From contig OY292280.1 of assembly GCA_958496175.1 (NCBI GenBank), positions 11,718,001 through 11,782,000 on the forward strand: a DNA stretch of 64,000 nucleotides. The letters are read 5' to 3'. The notes under the pieces were generated by a model, which did not search any database, had not been told where the DNA came from, and worked only from the letters and a program-made list of their open reading frames with translations. Positions 33,700 to 46,900 of the stretch are shown here, one piece after another. How positions within the stretch are numbered: position 1 is the stretch's first letter; every line of letters begins with the position of its first letter. Source of the stretch: Sisyra terminalis. Its lineage: Eukaryota; Arthropoda; Insecta; Neuroptera; Sisyridae. The translations under genes were made by a program, and so were the position numbers.

Positions 33700-33860
33700 G
33701 TTATATACCATTGCTTCATAACTGTCAAAGCTTTCTGGTACTCTAGGGTTTATAAAAATCCGTAATCGAGAAATATGGAAAATTTGCTCGATACCAGGAT
33801 CAAACCCATCACCAACTAGTTTTGCAGTGGCCACCTTGACCACTCGGGCACCAGTAGGCT
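33700..33860 (-). mobile_element. tRNA-derived SINE, copy B
   Basis: Minus-strand copy with A box TGCCCGAGTGG (one change) and B box GGTTTGATCC. The body matches copy A, including CTCGATTACGGATTTTTATA in the tail. Confidence 0.8.
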
Positions 33861-34160
33861 TAATAAATGTCTTGTCAATTGTAAATTAATGTGATGAAGA
33901 ATAGTTTTTTTATTTTTTTTTAATCGCTATAGATACAATCTTAGCTGAAAAGGATAATGAGCAACGATTCTTACATCTATTGGTGTTCCTGTTGTCTTAC
34001 TAATGGCTCATAACCGCCAACAATGCAAAGAAAATGTTATTCGAATTGTTTAATTGAATAGAGATGAGATATTATCAATAAAGCAATATTTGAAAAGCAA
34101 AATATAAAATACCTATATCCATTTTGTATTTAAATACTTTTTGATAATGCTTTTTTAATA

Positions 34161-34320
34161 GTTATTTACCATTACTTCATAACTGGTAAGGTCTTCAGGT
34201 ACTCTAGGGTTTATAAAAATCCGTAATCGAAAAATATGGAAAATTTGCTCGATACCAGGATCAAACCCATCACCTACTAGTGGTGTAGTGGTCACCTTGA
34301 CCACTCGGCCACCAGTAGGC
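34161..34320 (-). mobile_element. tRNA-derived SINE, copy C
   Basis: Minus-strand copy with intact A box TGGCCGAGTGG and B box GGTTTGATCC. Its chance open frame (a 60-codon frame shared with copies D and E) is not a gene. Confidence 0.85.
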
Positions 34321-34518
34321 CTGATAAAATTTGTCAACTGAAAATTAATGTGGCGAAGAATAGTTTTTTCTTAACTCCTATAGATAAAAAATACCTTTAT
34401 CCATTTTGTATTTAAATACTTATTCTCGAAATGTATTTTGTATTTTACTTGAAATACCTTTTAGAACTTATTTTGTATTTGCAAAATGCAAAATACTTTT
34501 TGATAATGTTTTTTTAAT

Positions 34519-34680
34519 TGTTATATACCATTGCTTCATAACTGGTAAGGTCTTCAGGTACTCTAGGGTTCATAAAAATCCGTAAGCGAGAAATATGGAG
34601 AATTTGCTCGATACCAGGATCAAACCCATCACCTACTAGTGGTGTAGTGGTCACCTTGACCACTCGGCCACCAGTAGGCT
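34519..34680 (-). mobile_element. tRNA-derived SINE, copy D
   Basis: Minus-strand copy nearly identical to copy C, with A and B boxes intact, located at the same place in the next duplicated block. Confidence 0.85.
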
Positions 34681-34970
34681 TGATCAAATTTGTCAACTGT
34701 AAATTAATATGATGAAGAATAGTTTTTTAATTTTTTTTACTCACTATGGATACAATTTTAGCTGAAAAGGATAATGAGCAACGATTCTTGCATCTATTGG
34801 TGTTCCTGTTGTCTTACTAGTGGCCCATAACCGACAAAAATGCAAAAAAAATGTTATTCGATTCGTTTAATTAAACAGAAATATTATCAATATAGCAGTA
34901 TTTGAAGAGCAAAATATAAAATACCTATATCCATTTTGTATTTAAATACTTTTTGATAATGTTCTTTTAA

Positions 34971-35131
34971 TAGTTATTTACCATTGCTTTATAACTGGTA
35001 AGGTCTTCAGGTACTCTAGGGTTTATAAAAATCCGTAATCGAGAAATAAGGAGAATTTGCTCGATACCAGGATCAAACCCATCACCTACTAGTTTTGCAG
35101 TGGTCACCTTGACCACTCGGCCACCAGTAGG
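34971..35131 (-). mobile_element. tRNA-derived SINE, copy E
   Basis: Minus-strand copy with A box TGGCCGAGTGG and B box GGTTTGATCC. It differs from copy D mainly in the segment between the boxes (AAAACTAGTAGG rather than the ACACCACTAGTAGG form). Confidence 0.85.
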
Positions 35132-35289
35132 CCTGATAAAATTTGTCAACTGTAAATTAATGTGACGAAGAATAGTTTTTTCTTAACTCCTATAGATATA
35201 AAATACCTTGATCCATTTTGTATTTTACTTGAAATACCTTTTAGAACTTATTTTGTATTTGCAAAATACTTGTTGATGTCTTTTTAATT

Positions 35290-35400
35290 GTTATATACCA
35301 TTGCTTCATAACTGCTAAGGTCTTCAGGTACTCTAGGGTTCATAAAAATTCGTAATCGAAAAATTTGCTGGATACGAGGATCAAACCCATCATCGACTAG
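35290..35400 (-). mobile_element. tRNA-derived SINE, copy F (head missing)
   Basis: The tail and B-box part remain (GGTTTGATCC on the minus strand). The A-box half is replaced by unrelated sequence at 35400. Confidence 0.7.
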
Positions 35401-35742
35401 GATATATGATAAATTTCATAATAATCAGATATAAATGAAAAGAAAATATATTAGAATCTTAAAATTTTTCCGTGGAAAAGCTTGGCTTGACGGATAGCTA
35501 GTACTTAAATGAGATGTAGGCCAGAAGTTTTGCTGAAATTCACAGTGGTTTTTAAAAGCATAAGTCATATTAAATATTTTTTTTTATTTTATTGTTTTTA
35601 ACATAACATGTCATTTACAGAATTTTTTAACATAAAATTAATTTTCTGATCGAATCTTTCACGCCGATCTTTGTATAGAATTGTATAAAATGAATGGCTC
35701 TAGCTTTGATGTTGATGATACTAAACATTGAATGTTATAAGT

Positions 35743-38587
<2,845 letters not shown>

Positions 38588-38760
38588 TATCGAACTGCAC
38601 TCACTCCTTATGGATGGACTTAAACCGACTATTACAAATGGCTTCCGTCGAGAGCTCTCACCAGCCTGAATTGAGCAACGACTGCCAACCAATAAGAATG
38701 CAGCTCTCTTTTATTGGCCATAGGAATACGAATTCATATGAATACAGTGAATACGTAACA
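38588..38760 (-). promoter_or_regulatory. Promoter region of ATP synthase beta with two CCAAT-type boxes
   Basis: Immediately upstream of the start codon the sequence becomes less AT-rich. It holds ACCAATAAG (about 38689) and TTATTGGCC (about 38711), a CCAAT motif in each orientation about 25 nt apart. No TATA box is seen. This arrangement suits a housekeeping promoter. The assignment is an inference from position. Confidence 0.4.
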
Positions 38761-40292
38761 TCTGACTAGTTCAGGAAAAAAATCAATTAAACGAAGTACA
38801 CTTCGTAGATTCATGTACTCCATTCGTCACACTAACGAAAATAATCGAACTCATCTACTTGGTCTCTGAATTGCTCGACAAATGACCTGGAAGATAAAAT
38901 ACAAGTAATTTTTTCAGTAATGTCCTCTGTACATTTTGGTATTATTATACATCAATACCAGCACTAATAGTACGATTAACCAAATATTTTACGCGCGATT
39001 TTTAAAAATTCGCTATTTAACCAAGGATTTTAGTAGCAGAAAGCATCAAATCATTTAAGTATAATTATGTTAGACACTTTGGAGATAACAGACATCAAAC
39101 TACCATCACTATTGTAATATCTATTTTCCTATCTGAGGAAGCATCCCCTAAAATCTCTAAGGCAACTGGATCAAAGAATATAAAGAAAAGAAAGGAAACC
39201 GCCTTACATCCTTCTTAATTGCTCAGTTCTGGATTATAGCTTTTTAGGAACAGCTAAGCATGAACTGGAAAAGATCCTTAGAGACCTAATCAATTATATA
39301 TACAATATATTGTGGTCCAATTTATGTAGTATAATAATAAATAGAAATCATACCATAAAAACAAATTTGAACAGAAGTTTAAACAAAAATATTTGTGACG
39401 TATTTCCCAGATACGTATTTCGATTGCCAAGCAATCTTCCTCAGTAGTCTTCCGTAACTGTTTTGTGATGATTCTCTTCTTAGTTCTCTACACACGACCC
39501 ACTTCTATCATCCCTCTGATATTCTTGAATACTAGAAATTTAAAAGTAATGAAATTTTAAAAAAAATAATACTACAATTTATAAATTGACCGTATACATG
39601 GCGTCAATAAGAAATTAAAAAAAATCTAGTGTATTATACGAAGTGCCGTCCATCAAAGTACAACTTTTACAGTAACTAAAGAAGAGAATCATCACAAAGC
39701 AGTTACGGAGTGATCCAAACTACTTGATAACCACTGAGGAAGATTGCTTGGCAATCGAAATACGTATCTGGGCAATACGTCACAAATATTTTTTTTTTAA
39801 CTTTTGTACAAATTTAAGTTTATGATATGATTTCTATTTATTATTATACTACATAAATTGGACCACAATATATTCTATATATTGTATATACAGTATAAGT
39901 GTTCAAAGTCAGTGAAAAAATCTTATTTTGATTACCTAATCAATTGCCTGCTAAGATTTCAGAAGTAAGTCAATTGGATCTATGACTATCCCTGAGGACT
40001 AATAGTTCTATTAGAATGTAGCACAATGGAATTCGTAAGAGAAATTCCCATATATCAGAACAGTGCACCTGTTTCTTTTTCATTAAAAATTTGAAAGATT
40101 TTTGCGGACCTTTTGATCCTTCGATGATCTACTGAGTTAATACGTTTATATTTTTTTATGTGGATGATTTGGATAATTCTCTAGATTCCTTGAGTCTATT
40201 TTGTAGATTCTTTTGAGATAAAAGAAGTTAGCCTGCTATCATTTTAGGTGTTTAGGGTTTAAGAATTTATTAGTAGAATAGCTTCAAGATTA
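38761..40292. other. Intergenic region left of the Tc1 element
   Basis: No gene is seen. The main content is the R1 foldback copy at 39296-39933. The remainder is AT-rich unique-looking sequence. Confidence 0.5.
39296..39933. mobile_element. R1 foldback family, intact copy with 12-bp target duplication
   Basis: ACCTAATCAATT stands at both 39284-39295 and 39934-39945. Inverted arms carry the CTGAGGA box plus GATTGC/GCAATC hairpin, and the one-sided tail ends TCTTATTTTGATT. The central spacer is longer than in the 26589 copy and unrelated to it. Confidence 0.85.
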
Positions 40293-40914
40293 CAGAGATG
40301 TGAAAATTATTAGACTCAAAAGAAGATTTTTACTTTTTTCCAGCAATGTATCGCCCAGACTGTAAAACATCCAACATCAGTTATGGTTTGGAGCTGCATA
40401 TCAGTAAAGGATACTGGTAGGATATACATTGTGGAAGGTACTATAAGGCAAGACCAATATATACAAGTCTTGGAAACGAGTTATTACCTCAAACTGAAGA
40501 GTGGTTTCCAGAAGAAAATTGTATCTTTATGTAGGATGGAACTCCTTGCCAAAAAGCCCAAAAAACATATGGATTTCCTCAAAAATTCTAATATTAATGT
40601 GCCTTTATGGTCAGGAAATACTCCTGATGCTAATCCCATAGAAAATTCTTGGGCCTTTGTGGAGAAAAAACTAAAAAAAATAAACTATTATAACACGGGT
40701 GGATCTGATTACCGAACTCATTAAGATTTGGCATCATAATAAAATATAAATGAAAAAAATAATATAAAGCATGCTAGGATGAGAAAAATAAATTATCAAC
40801 AATAAAGGGTACCACAGAAAATATTAGTTGAGAGAAATTATTGTAATTTTTAAATTAATGACATTTAAAAACAAAAATGTGTTTTTTTTTCATGGTTAAA
40901 TTTTCACACCTCTG
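40293..40914 (+). mobile_element. Internally deleted Tc1/mariner element
   Basis: Terminal inverted repeats CAGAGATGTGAAAATT and (complement) CAGAGGTGTGAAAATT stand directly inside TA dinucleotides at both ends (40291-40292 and 40915-40916), the standard Tc1/mariner target duplication. At 622 bp it is about half the normal size; only the C-terminal half of the transposase remains. Confidence 0.8.
40345..40745 (+). pseudogene. Tc1-like transposase fragment, frameshifted
   Basis: The frame contains TVKHPTSVMVWSCISVKDTG and, near the end, SGNTPDANPIENSWAFVEKK. These correspond to the Tc1 DDE-domain motifs around the second catalytic Asp and the PIENLW block before the last acidic residue. The N-terminal DNA-binding half and the first catalytic Asp are absent. 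After KKINYY (about 40692) a frameshift is needed to continue into the expected VDLITELIKIWH helix. The protein cannot be functional. Confidence 0.8.
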
Positions 40915-40916
40915 TA

Positions 40917-43900
40917 TATTGACCAACTTGAAATTATATGAAAAGTAATAATAGGATAAAACTTTAGAAGAAAATCTTTCCTTAAGATTACTTCTTGGAT
41001 GATACGTTACCTATTTTTTTCAGGTTCACCTCGTATTGGATAATTGTTCTGTAAAATTAGTATTGGAAATTAATTAAGGAAGCTAGTTTAAGTAGTTTCA
41101 ATTTTATTTGTTTTTAATGAATACATGAATAGTTTTCTCAAAAATTTTAATGTGGAATGTGCTTTATAATGAATTTATGCTTTAAGTTAAAAAATATTTC
41201 ATAGAAAAAATCCGCGTTAACAATGTTTGTGCGAAAAGAAAAAAAATTAAAAAGACAAACCGAGGATAGTTACGAAACAGAGATACAGATTTAAATACAA
41301 CTAATAAGTATAAAACATTTAAAACAATTCGAGTTACAACTAAATTAAGTACATGATGAGCTGTATTTTTGCTTAACAAACGCCAATTTTCCTATGATAT
41401 GTTTACATTATCTGTGCGTACATGTCACCAAAAAACTAGTCTAATTGTATAATTTTTAGATTTGTCATCTTAAATAATCGGACGGCAACATTATAAATCT
41501 ATATTTATCATATTATACTCAATGAAATGTACGGCTATTCATCGCAAATCTGTATCTCTTTTCAAGAAAATAAATGCACTTGACCGAAGATTAGTACGTG
41601 GAAAATCGCCGAGATAACAGTGAGAGTAACGAAAATCACACGAAAGCATTACTTGGTTATATATTAAATTAATATAATAATAAAAAATGGCAATTGATTT
41701 TGTATTTGAAAAAATACAATGAGACCATTTACGATAAGCAAATGTTTTGGCAAAACATAATGTAAATAATATAATAATTAAAAAAAAAAAAAACTACAAA
41801 AATCGGGATTTGAGCAAATAAAACAGTTGGATTTGATCTCAAGACAGGAAGGAGTATCGATCCTTCAATAAGGAAGCATATAGAAAGTTAAGTATACCAA
41901 AGTAGTTGAAGAAAAGGACTTATGATTCTTTTTCCATTCGGCAATAAAACAAACAATATGAAATTTCTACAATTTTGTCATTGGTAAAATTAAATTCTCA
42001 GGAATATTGGCACAAAGGAGAAATAATTATAGCAAATTTCTTTCCAATCATTCAAAAGAGTGGTGGAATGTTCTTCAGTAAATGCAAATAAGATATGCAA
42101 TTCATTGAAAGGTTTTGGCACAATAAATTTTCTAGTAGGTACTAGTAACTAAAGTTTTATGATTTTTATGAAGATTTACTTCACATTCACCTCAAAAACT
42201 AAAGTATTTATCCACAAAATTTTTCAATGAAATGAATGTAATTTTTTAACGAAATCAATATCGTAACGTTGTTCAAATGGACGCTAAAAATTCATTCTAG
42301 GCTCCCATATTAAAAATATTTGCATCATTTTCGCTAGTTAATTTATTTGTGCCAAAGACTTTCAATTCATAGTGAACTTTATATGATTTAAGAAAAAAAA
42401 TTACTTTAAGAAAACGTGAAAAAATTCTTAGGAATATCATATTAAAAATTGATGAAAAATGTTATTTTTACACAGAAACTTGCGTATAAGTTTCTGCTAA
42501 TATAAAAAAGTGAAACTTTTTAAGAATTTATAGAAGAATTATTAAAGAAAATCGGAAGTTTTGCGAACTGTAACATTATGCGGTTCCGTTACAGTAACGA
42601 ACGGTAATAGTTGAAATCTGTAACGGATTTTGATTGTTCCCACAGAGATCTAGTTGTGATCTTTACGATCGTTCCTTGAACTTATGCAACACGTAAAACT
42701 TCTTTTAAAAAGAAATTCGAGATTGATAAACTTTAAAATTGTAGAAATTTTCAGCCATCAGATATATAATAAATGTCTATGAATCATTTTTCGATATGGT
42801 ATACTTAGTTTACTATACTTTTCAAGACTTAAAATTTTTCTCACTCGTCATACGTGAAGTGTGGGATATTTTTACATTTTTTTTTTCTTTAGATCTATTC
42901 TCTACTAACTTTAGTTTTTTTTTTATACAATTATAACATGAAAAGACATTTAAACATGGTGGACAACATAGTTATGCTTTTTTTTTTAATATTATTCTAT
43001 TATTTATATTATATAACATATATTTTTTTTTCTAGATTTTTTTTTTGTTTTTCATTCCTTATTAGTAATATTATAATTATAATATATAATTTTATAGAGT
43101 ATAATTATTCTTTCTTAATGGACGATTATTTTTCTTATTATTTCTTAAAACAAAAATTGAAAATATCGTAATCATTTTTTGACCGGAAAATGCTTTGATT
43201 TTATTAGGTCAAACAATGGTTGCGTTAAAATTTTCTTAAAAAGAATATGATTGCATAACAAAAACAAGATAGCACAATAGTTTCAATACTTTTTTCACGT
43301 TTTGTAATACTTAATAGATACCATATGTATTTGAAATTGCTTTGATTTCTTCTTTTGTATTGTTTAATATAATTCTGAGTAAGGGATATTGAGAAAGAGA
43401 AATATGAAAGTTATATTTCTAATAGCTGTTTTCAATGCTGCAAACGATTTCTCTTAATATTCTATTGTACTTTTTAATTACAATGCAAGCGATTTTTCAA
43501 ATCCATACAAAGTTAATGAGAAGATGGCATGGTTCGAATAAAATACTATAAGAATACATTCATTTTTGCAATATTACTAAATTACTTGTATATTTTTTGC
43601 GTCACATCTATATTTTTTTGTATTTTTTGCTTTTTTGATAGCTTTTAAATCTTAGTAGCCTAATTATTTATATAAGTATTTATATTTTTTTTTATATATT
43701 TATATGTATTTATAGATTTCATTTTTGTATATACTTTAATATATACGAATGCAGCAAAATTTCATAATGTTTCTGAATGTTGAAAAGTTGTGTTTATGGC
43801 GTGTGTTAATTTTAAATTTCATAAAATTCCTTGTTTTTTTTTTTTATTAAATTTAAACGCATATGGTGAAGATGTGTTTTGATCACTGATTGCTGCCCGA

Positions 43901-43918
43901 AAAATTACCATGAAAATT
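40917..43918. other. AT-rich region downstream of calsyntenin
   Basis: About 3 kb without genes. It includes the 3' UTR of calsyntenin, which reads towards lower coordinates from 43918. Long T and A runs (for example 42985-43050) produce a chance open frame at 42938-43171 made mostly of Phe, Tyr and Ile. No transposon ends were recognised. Confidence 0.5.
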
Positions 43919-46900
43919 TTACATTGTTGAGTTATCCCATTCTAATTGGTTGACGTTTTGATATTTGTTGCGCCGTCCTAAAGTTAAGAAAAAACAAATG
44001 AAAAGCGTTTAACTACACCGAGAGGGCGACACTAGTACTTTCAGGGGGGCGATACTGTTATTGCTTACCCGTATTGTTGGGTGAGACGGTATGGCCTTCA
44101 TCATCGCTCGAATCTCCGACGCAATGGTCTAATCTGCGTCTTCCAGTTTCGCATTCGCTATCATCTTGCGATTCATCATCCGAATCGTCCGATTGTTCTT
44201 CGTCACAACTGTCCTCATCATCGCTGCAACTCAATTCACTTGCCATTGTATTATCCTTGACGCCAGCAATACGATGTCCGTTTGCTCCACATAATTTCAA
44301 ATTGGCTGCATTCGGAGCAGCATCCATCTAAAGAATTTACAATTCGTAAAAAAAACAATTAAAAACAAAAAATTTTCATCATACATCCATTGGATTCACT
44401 GTAATAGTAAGTGCAGAATCGTCCCAAGCCATTTCAGTATCTTGCAAATCACCAGTTTCTACCAACTGGTGCTTAGATCCATTCAATGTAGACCCAGTAA
44501 ATGTTGCATTAGTTTGTTGGGAAGATTGAATCCGAACCACTCCAAGCACAATCATGAATAACAGAAATCCGACGCAAAGAACAATAATTATAGTAACGGC
44601 ATGACCTAAGAAAATACACATACAACAACCGGAAAATAAGTTAAACTTATTCAAACTTACTTCCACTGGATAAAATATTTTGAGTATGATCTTGTAAATT
44701 AACCGACATATATTCCTCTGATAAAATTTGAGCTGGCTTCATCTCAACACTATGACGATGAACCTACCAAAAAAAAACTTATTAGTAACCAGAAAAACGA
44801 ATTTTCCTGATAAAAGTTTCATATAAAATTGCCAAGAGTCGCATTAAAAATTGTCCGATCTCATTAACAAACAAGCCCCTTAGGAGGGGAAGCTGGTTTA
44901 GAATTTTGAAGAAACCGATTTTTTTTTGTCTTAAAAGATACTTTAGTGTCTTAAGTGTGACGGTTATTTTCAAATATGTATTTATGTTGTAATAAGTAAA
45001 ATTAAATTTTAAAAAAAGTAACCTTTATTTAGAAAATTTGGTTCAAGTCCATTTTACCACACCCACAATCTGGCAACGTTGCATTTTTGACTTTGTTTTT
45101 AATTTAATTCGCGATATTTTTGTTAATTCAATTCCACTATGATATAATTCTCTTTTTTGTGGCTAAATTTTTATTATGAACCGATTTAATCGCGAATTAA
45201 ACTAAAAACAAAGTCGAAAATGCAACGTTGCCAGATTGTGGGTGTGCTGAAATGGACTTGAACCAAATTTTCTAAATAAAGTTTACTTTTTTATGGGAAA
45301 AATACTTGTAAAAATCATCTCGTTCATCTTATCCTGAAAATTGAGTTCTTTTTTATTATTTAGATTAAAGCTATGAAAATCGAGCATATAAATGCCTCAG
45401 ATTAAAGCCATCCCATATGTTTTTTTTTCCTTGAGACGTCTATCTAGATTATTGGAGCAAAATACATTTTGGTATAAATTCCAAGATACCATAAAGCTTC
45501 TTTGGTCTTCAGCTGCTATTTAGTTATACTAACCATGGCTTTAGCAATAATCGATTCTGCTTGATTGTCCAAATTCAACGGCGGCTTAATCACGTCTAAA
45601 TTTTCCGATTTCTTAATTCCAAGACTTGATTCCGAAGTGCTTTCTTCATTTGAGTTCTGAGTAGGACTATTTTTCACCTTGTCACTAGACCCAATTGTCA
45701 ATCGTGGATGGATAACAGTCAACTGAAATGAATCAAGTTAAAATTTGATGGTTAAGAATAACAATTGAGAATGGTTACAGTTTGAACATATTCATTGCTG
45801 ACGAATCGTCCATTTAGTTCCGAGCAAATCAACTTGAAAACTCGATTGAGATAGTAAGCTGGTTTTTTGTTAATATATAAAATTTCTCGTAAAACTTTTT
45901 CATAGTTCATGATCATATCGGATTGGGATAACAGAATACGATCTTTGTTGCTATCAGCTGCGATTCCGAAGTTTTGAAGCAAGTTTTCTGGAAGGCTGAT
46001 ACTTTCGTGGTCTGGATTGAGACTTGGGTAAACGGTGATGGAGCACTCATCAAGCTTTTGTTGGGCCATGCTTCGGAGTTTACTGCGATCAAAGGACAAA
46101 ACCTGAATATGAATGTCGGAGAAAATACGAACACCTTCACGGAAATCGGAATAGTCTCGAGCAATATTTGAGGTTCCATTAACATCGATTGTTGGAGTTT
46201 GGGGTTGGAGTACCATTACATATGATTCAACAGGTGGAATCTTCAGGTTTTTACCATTGTCACAGCTAGAAGGAATGAATCAACGATTAAATTAGTCCGG
46301 TAGATTTACATTTTAATCTTACAGAACAGAAGTTGTAATATGCAAATTTCTTCGACCAGGAGTTGGGAATTCTCTTGTGTTTGAATATCCAATTTTCCGC
46401 ATGGAAACTTCCAAGTTGGTTTTGTTATCACCTTCGATGCTCACTCGAGTTGAATCTACGAAAATCAAGTTAATCATAAGTGAGTTACTAGGAAACTTAT
46501 ATTTACCAGAATCAGTGAAGAATTCCATTCCTGGTTCGAGCAATTCCATGGCGGGATCTTCTAAACTTTCCTTGCATTTATGCAAACAGCTGAGCACTTC
46601 AGGCTTTTCGTTTTTCTTCAATAAAACACTCAATCCGGCTAAATATCCTTGGAAGTGGTGCTTCATTTTGTTTTCCGAACCTTGCCAACAAGCTCCAACC
46701 GTCAAAGTTGTGTTGATTCCTTTGGTCGGATGCAAAGGCCAATCGTCAATAACTTCCGGATTTTTCGTTTTGTTGATGAACAAAACACCATCAATGTACA
46801 AATCAACTTCCGGGAAACGCATGTTTAATGCGTAATGATGCCACTGGTTGTCGCACACTTGCGGGATCTTCCAACGGATTTCTGCTGCCCGGAAAGTGTT

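Larger units (their letters stand above)
33055..35300. repeat. Tandem block duplication carrying SINEs
   Basis: The segment starting ACAATCTTAGCTGAAAAGGA recurs at about 33065, 33935 and 34750, giving periods near 870 and 815. A second shared segment (TAAAATACCTTTATCCATTT and variants) recurs between them. SINE copies sit at fixed places in the units, so most copies multiplied by segmental duplication rather than by separate retroposition. Confidence 0.75.

Noticed and set aside
34161..34320. Genuine tRNA-Ser or tRNA-Leu gene
   Set aside because: A and B boxes are present, but I see no acceptor stem or anticodon arm that folds properly, and copies occur in tandem blocks with a SINE tail.
34155..34337. 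Repeated 60-codon minus-strand frames at 34155, 34514 and 34967
   Set aside because: They are translations of SINE copies C, D and E, tRNA-like sequence without coding meaning.
33055..35400. CRISPR-like array of spaced repeats
   Set aside because: Repeat units are hundreds of bases, explained by SINEs in duplicated blocks in a eukaryotic genome; no short regular repeats with spacers.
42938..43171. 77-codon frame of mostly Phe, Tyr and Ile
   Set aside because: Produced by T-rich low-complexity sequence in the probable 3' UTR of calsyntenin.
44074..44331. Plus-strand Ser-rich frame opposite calsyntenin exon 11
   Set aside because: It is the complement of the acidic Asp/Glu/Ser-rich cytoplasmic tail of calsyntenin.
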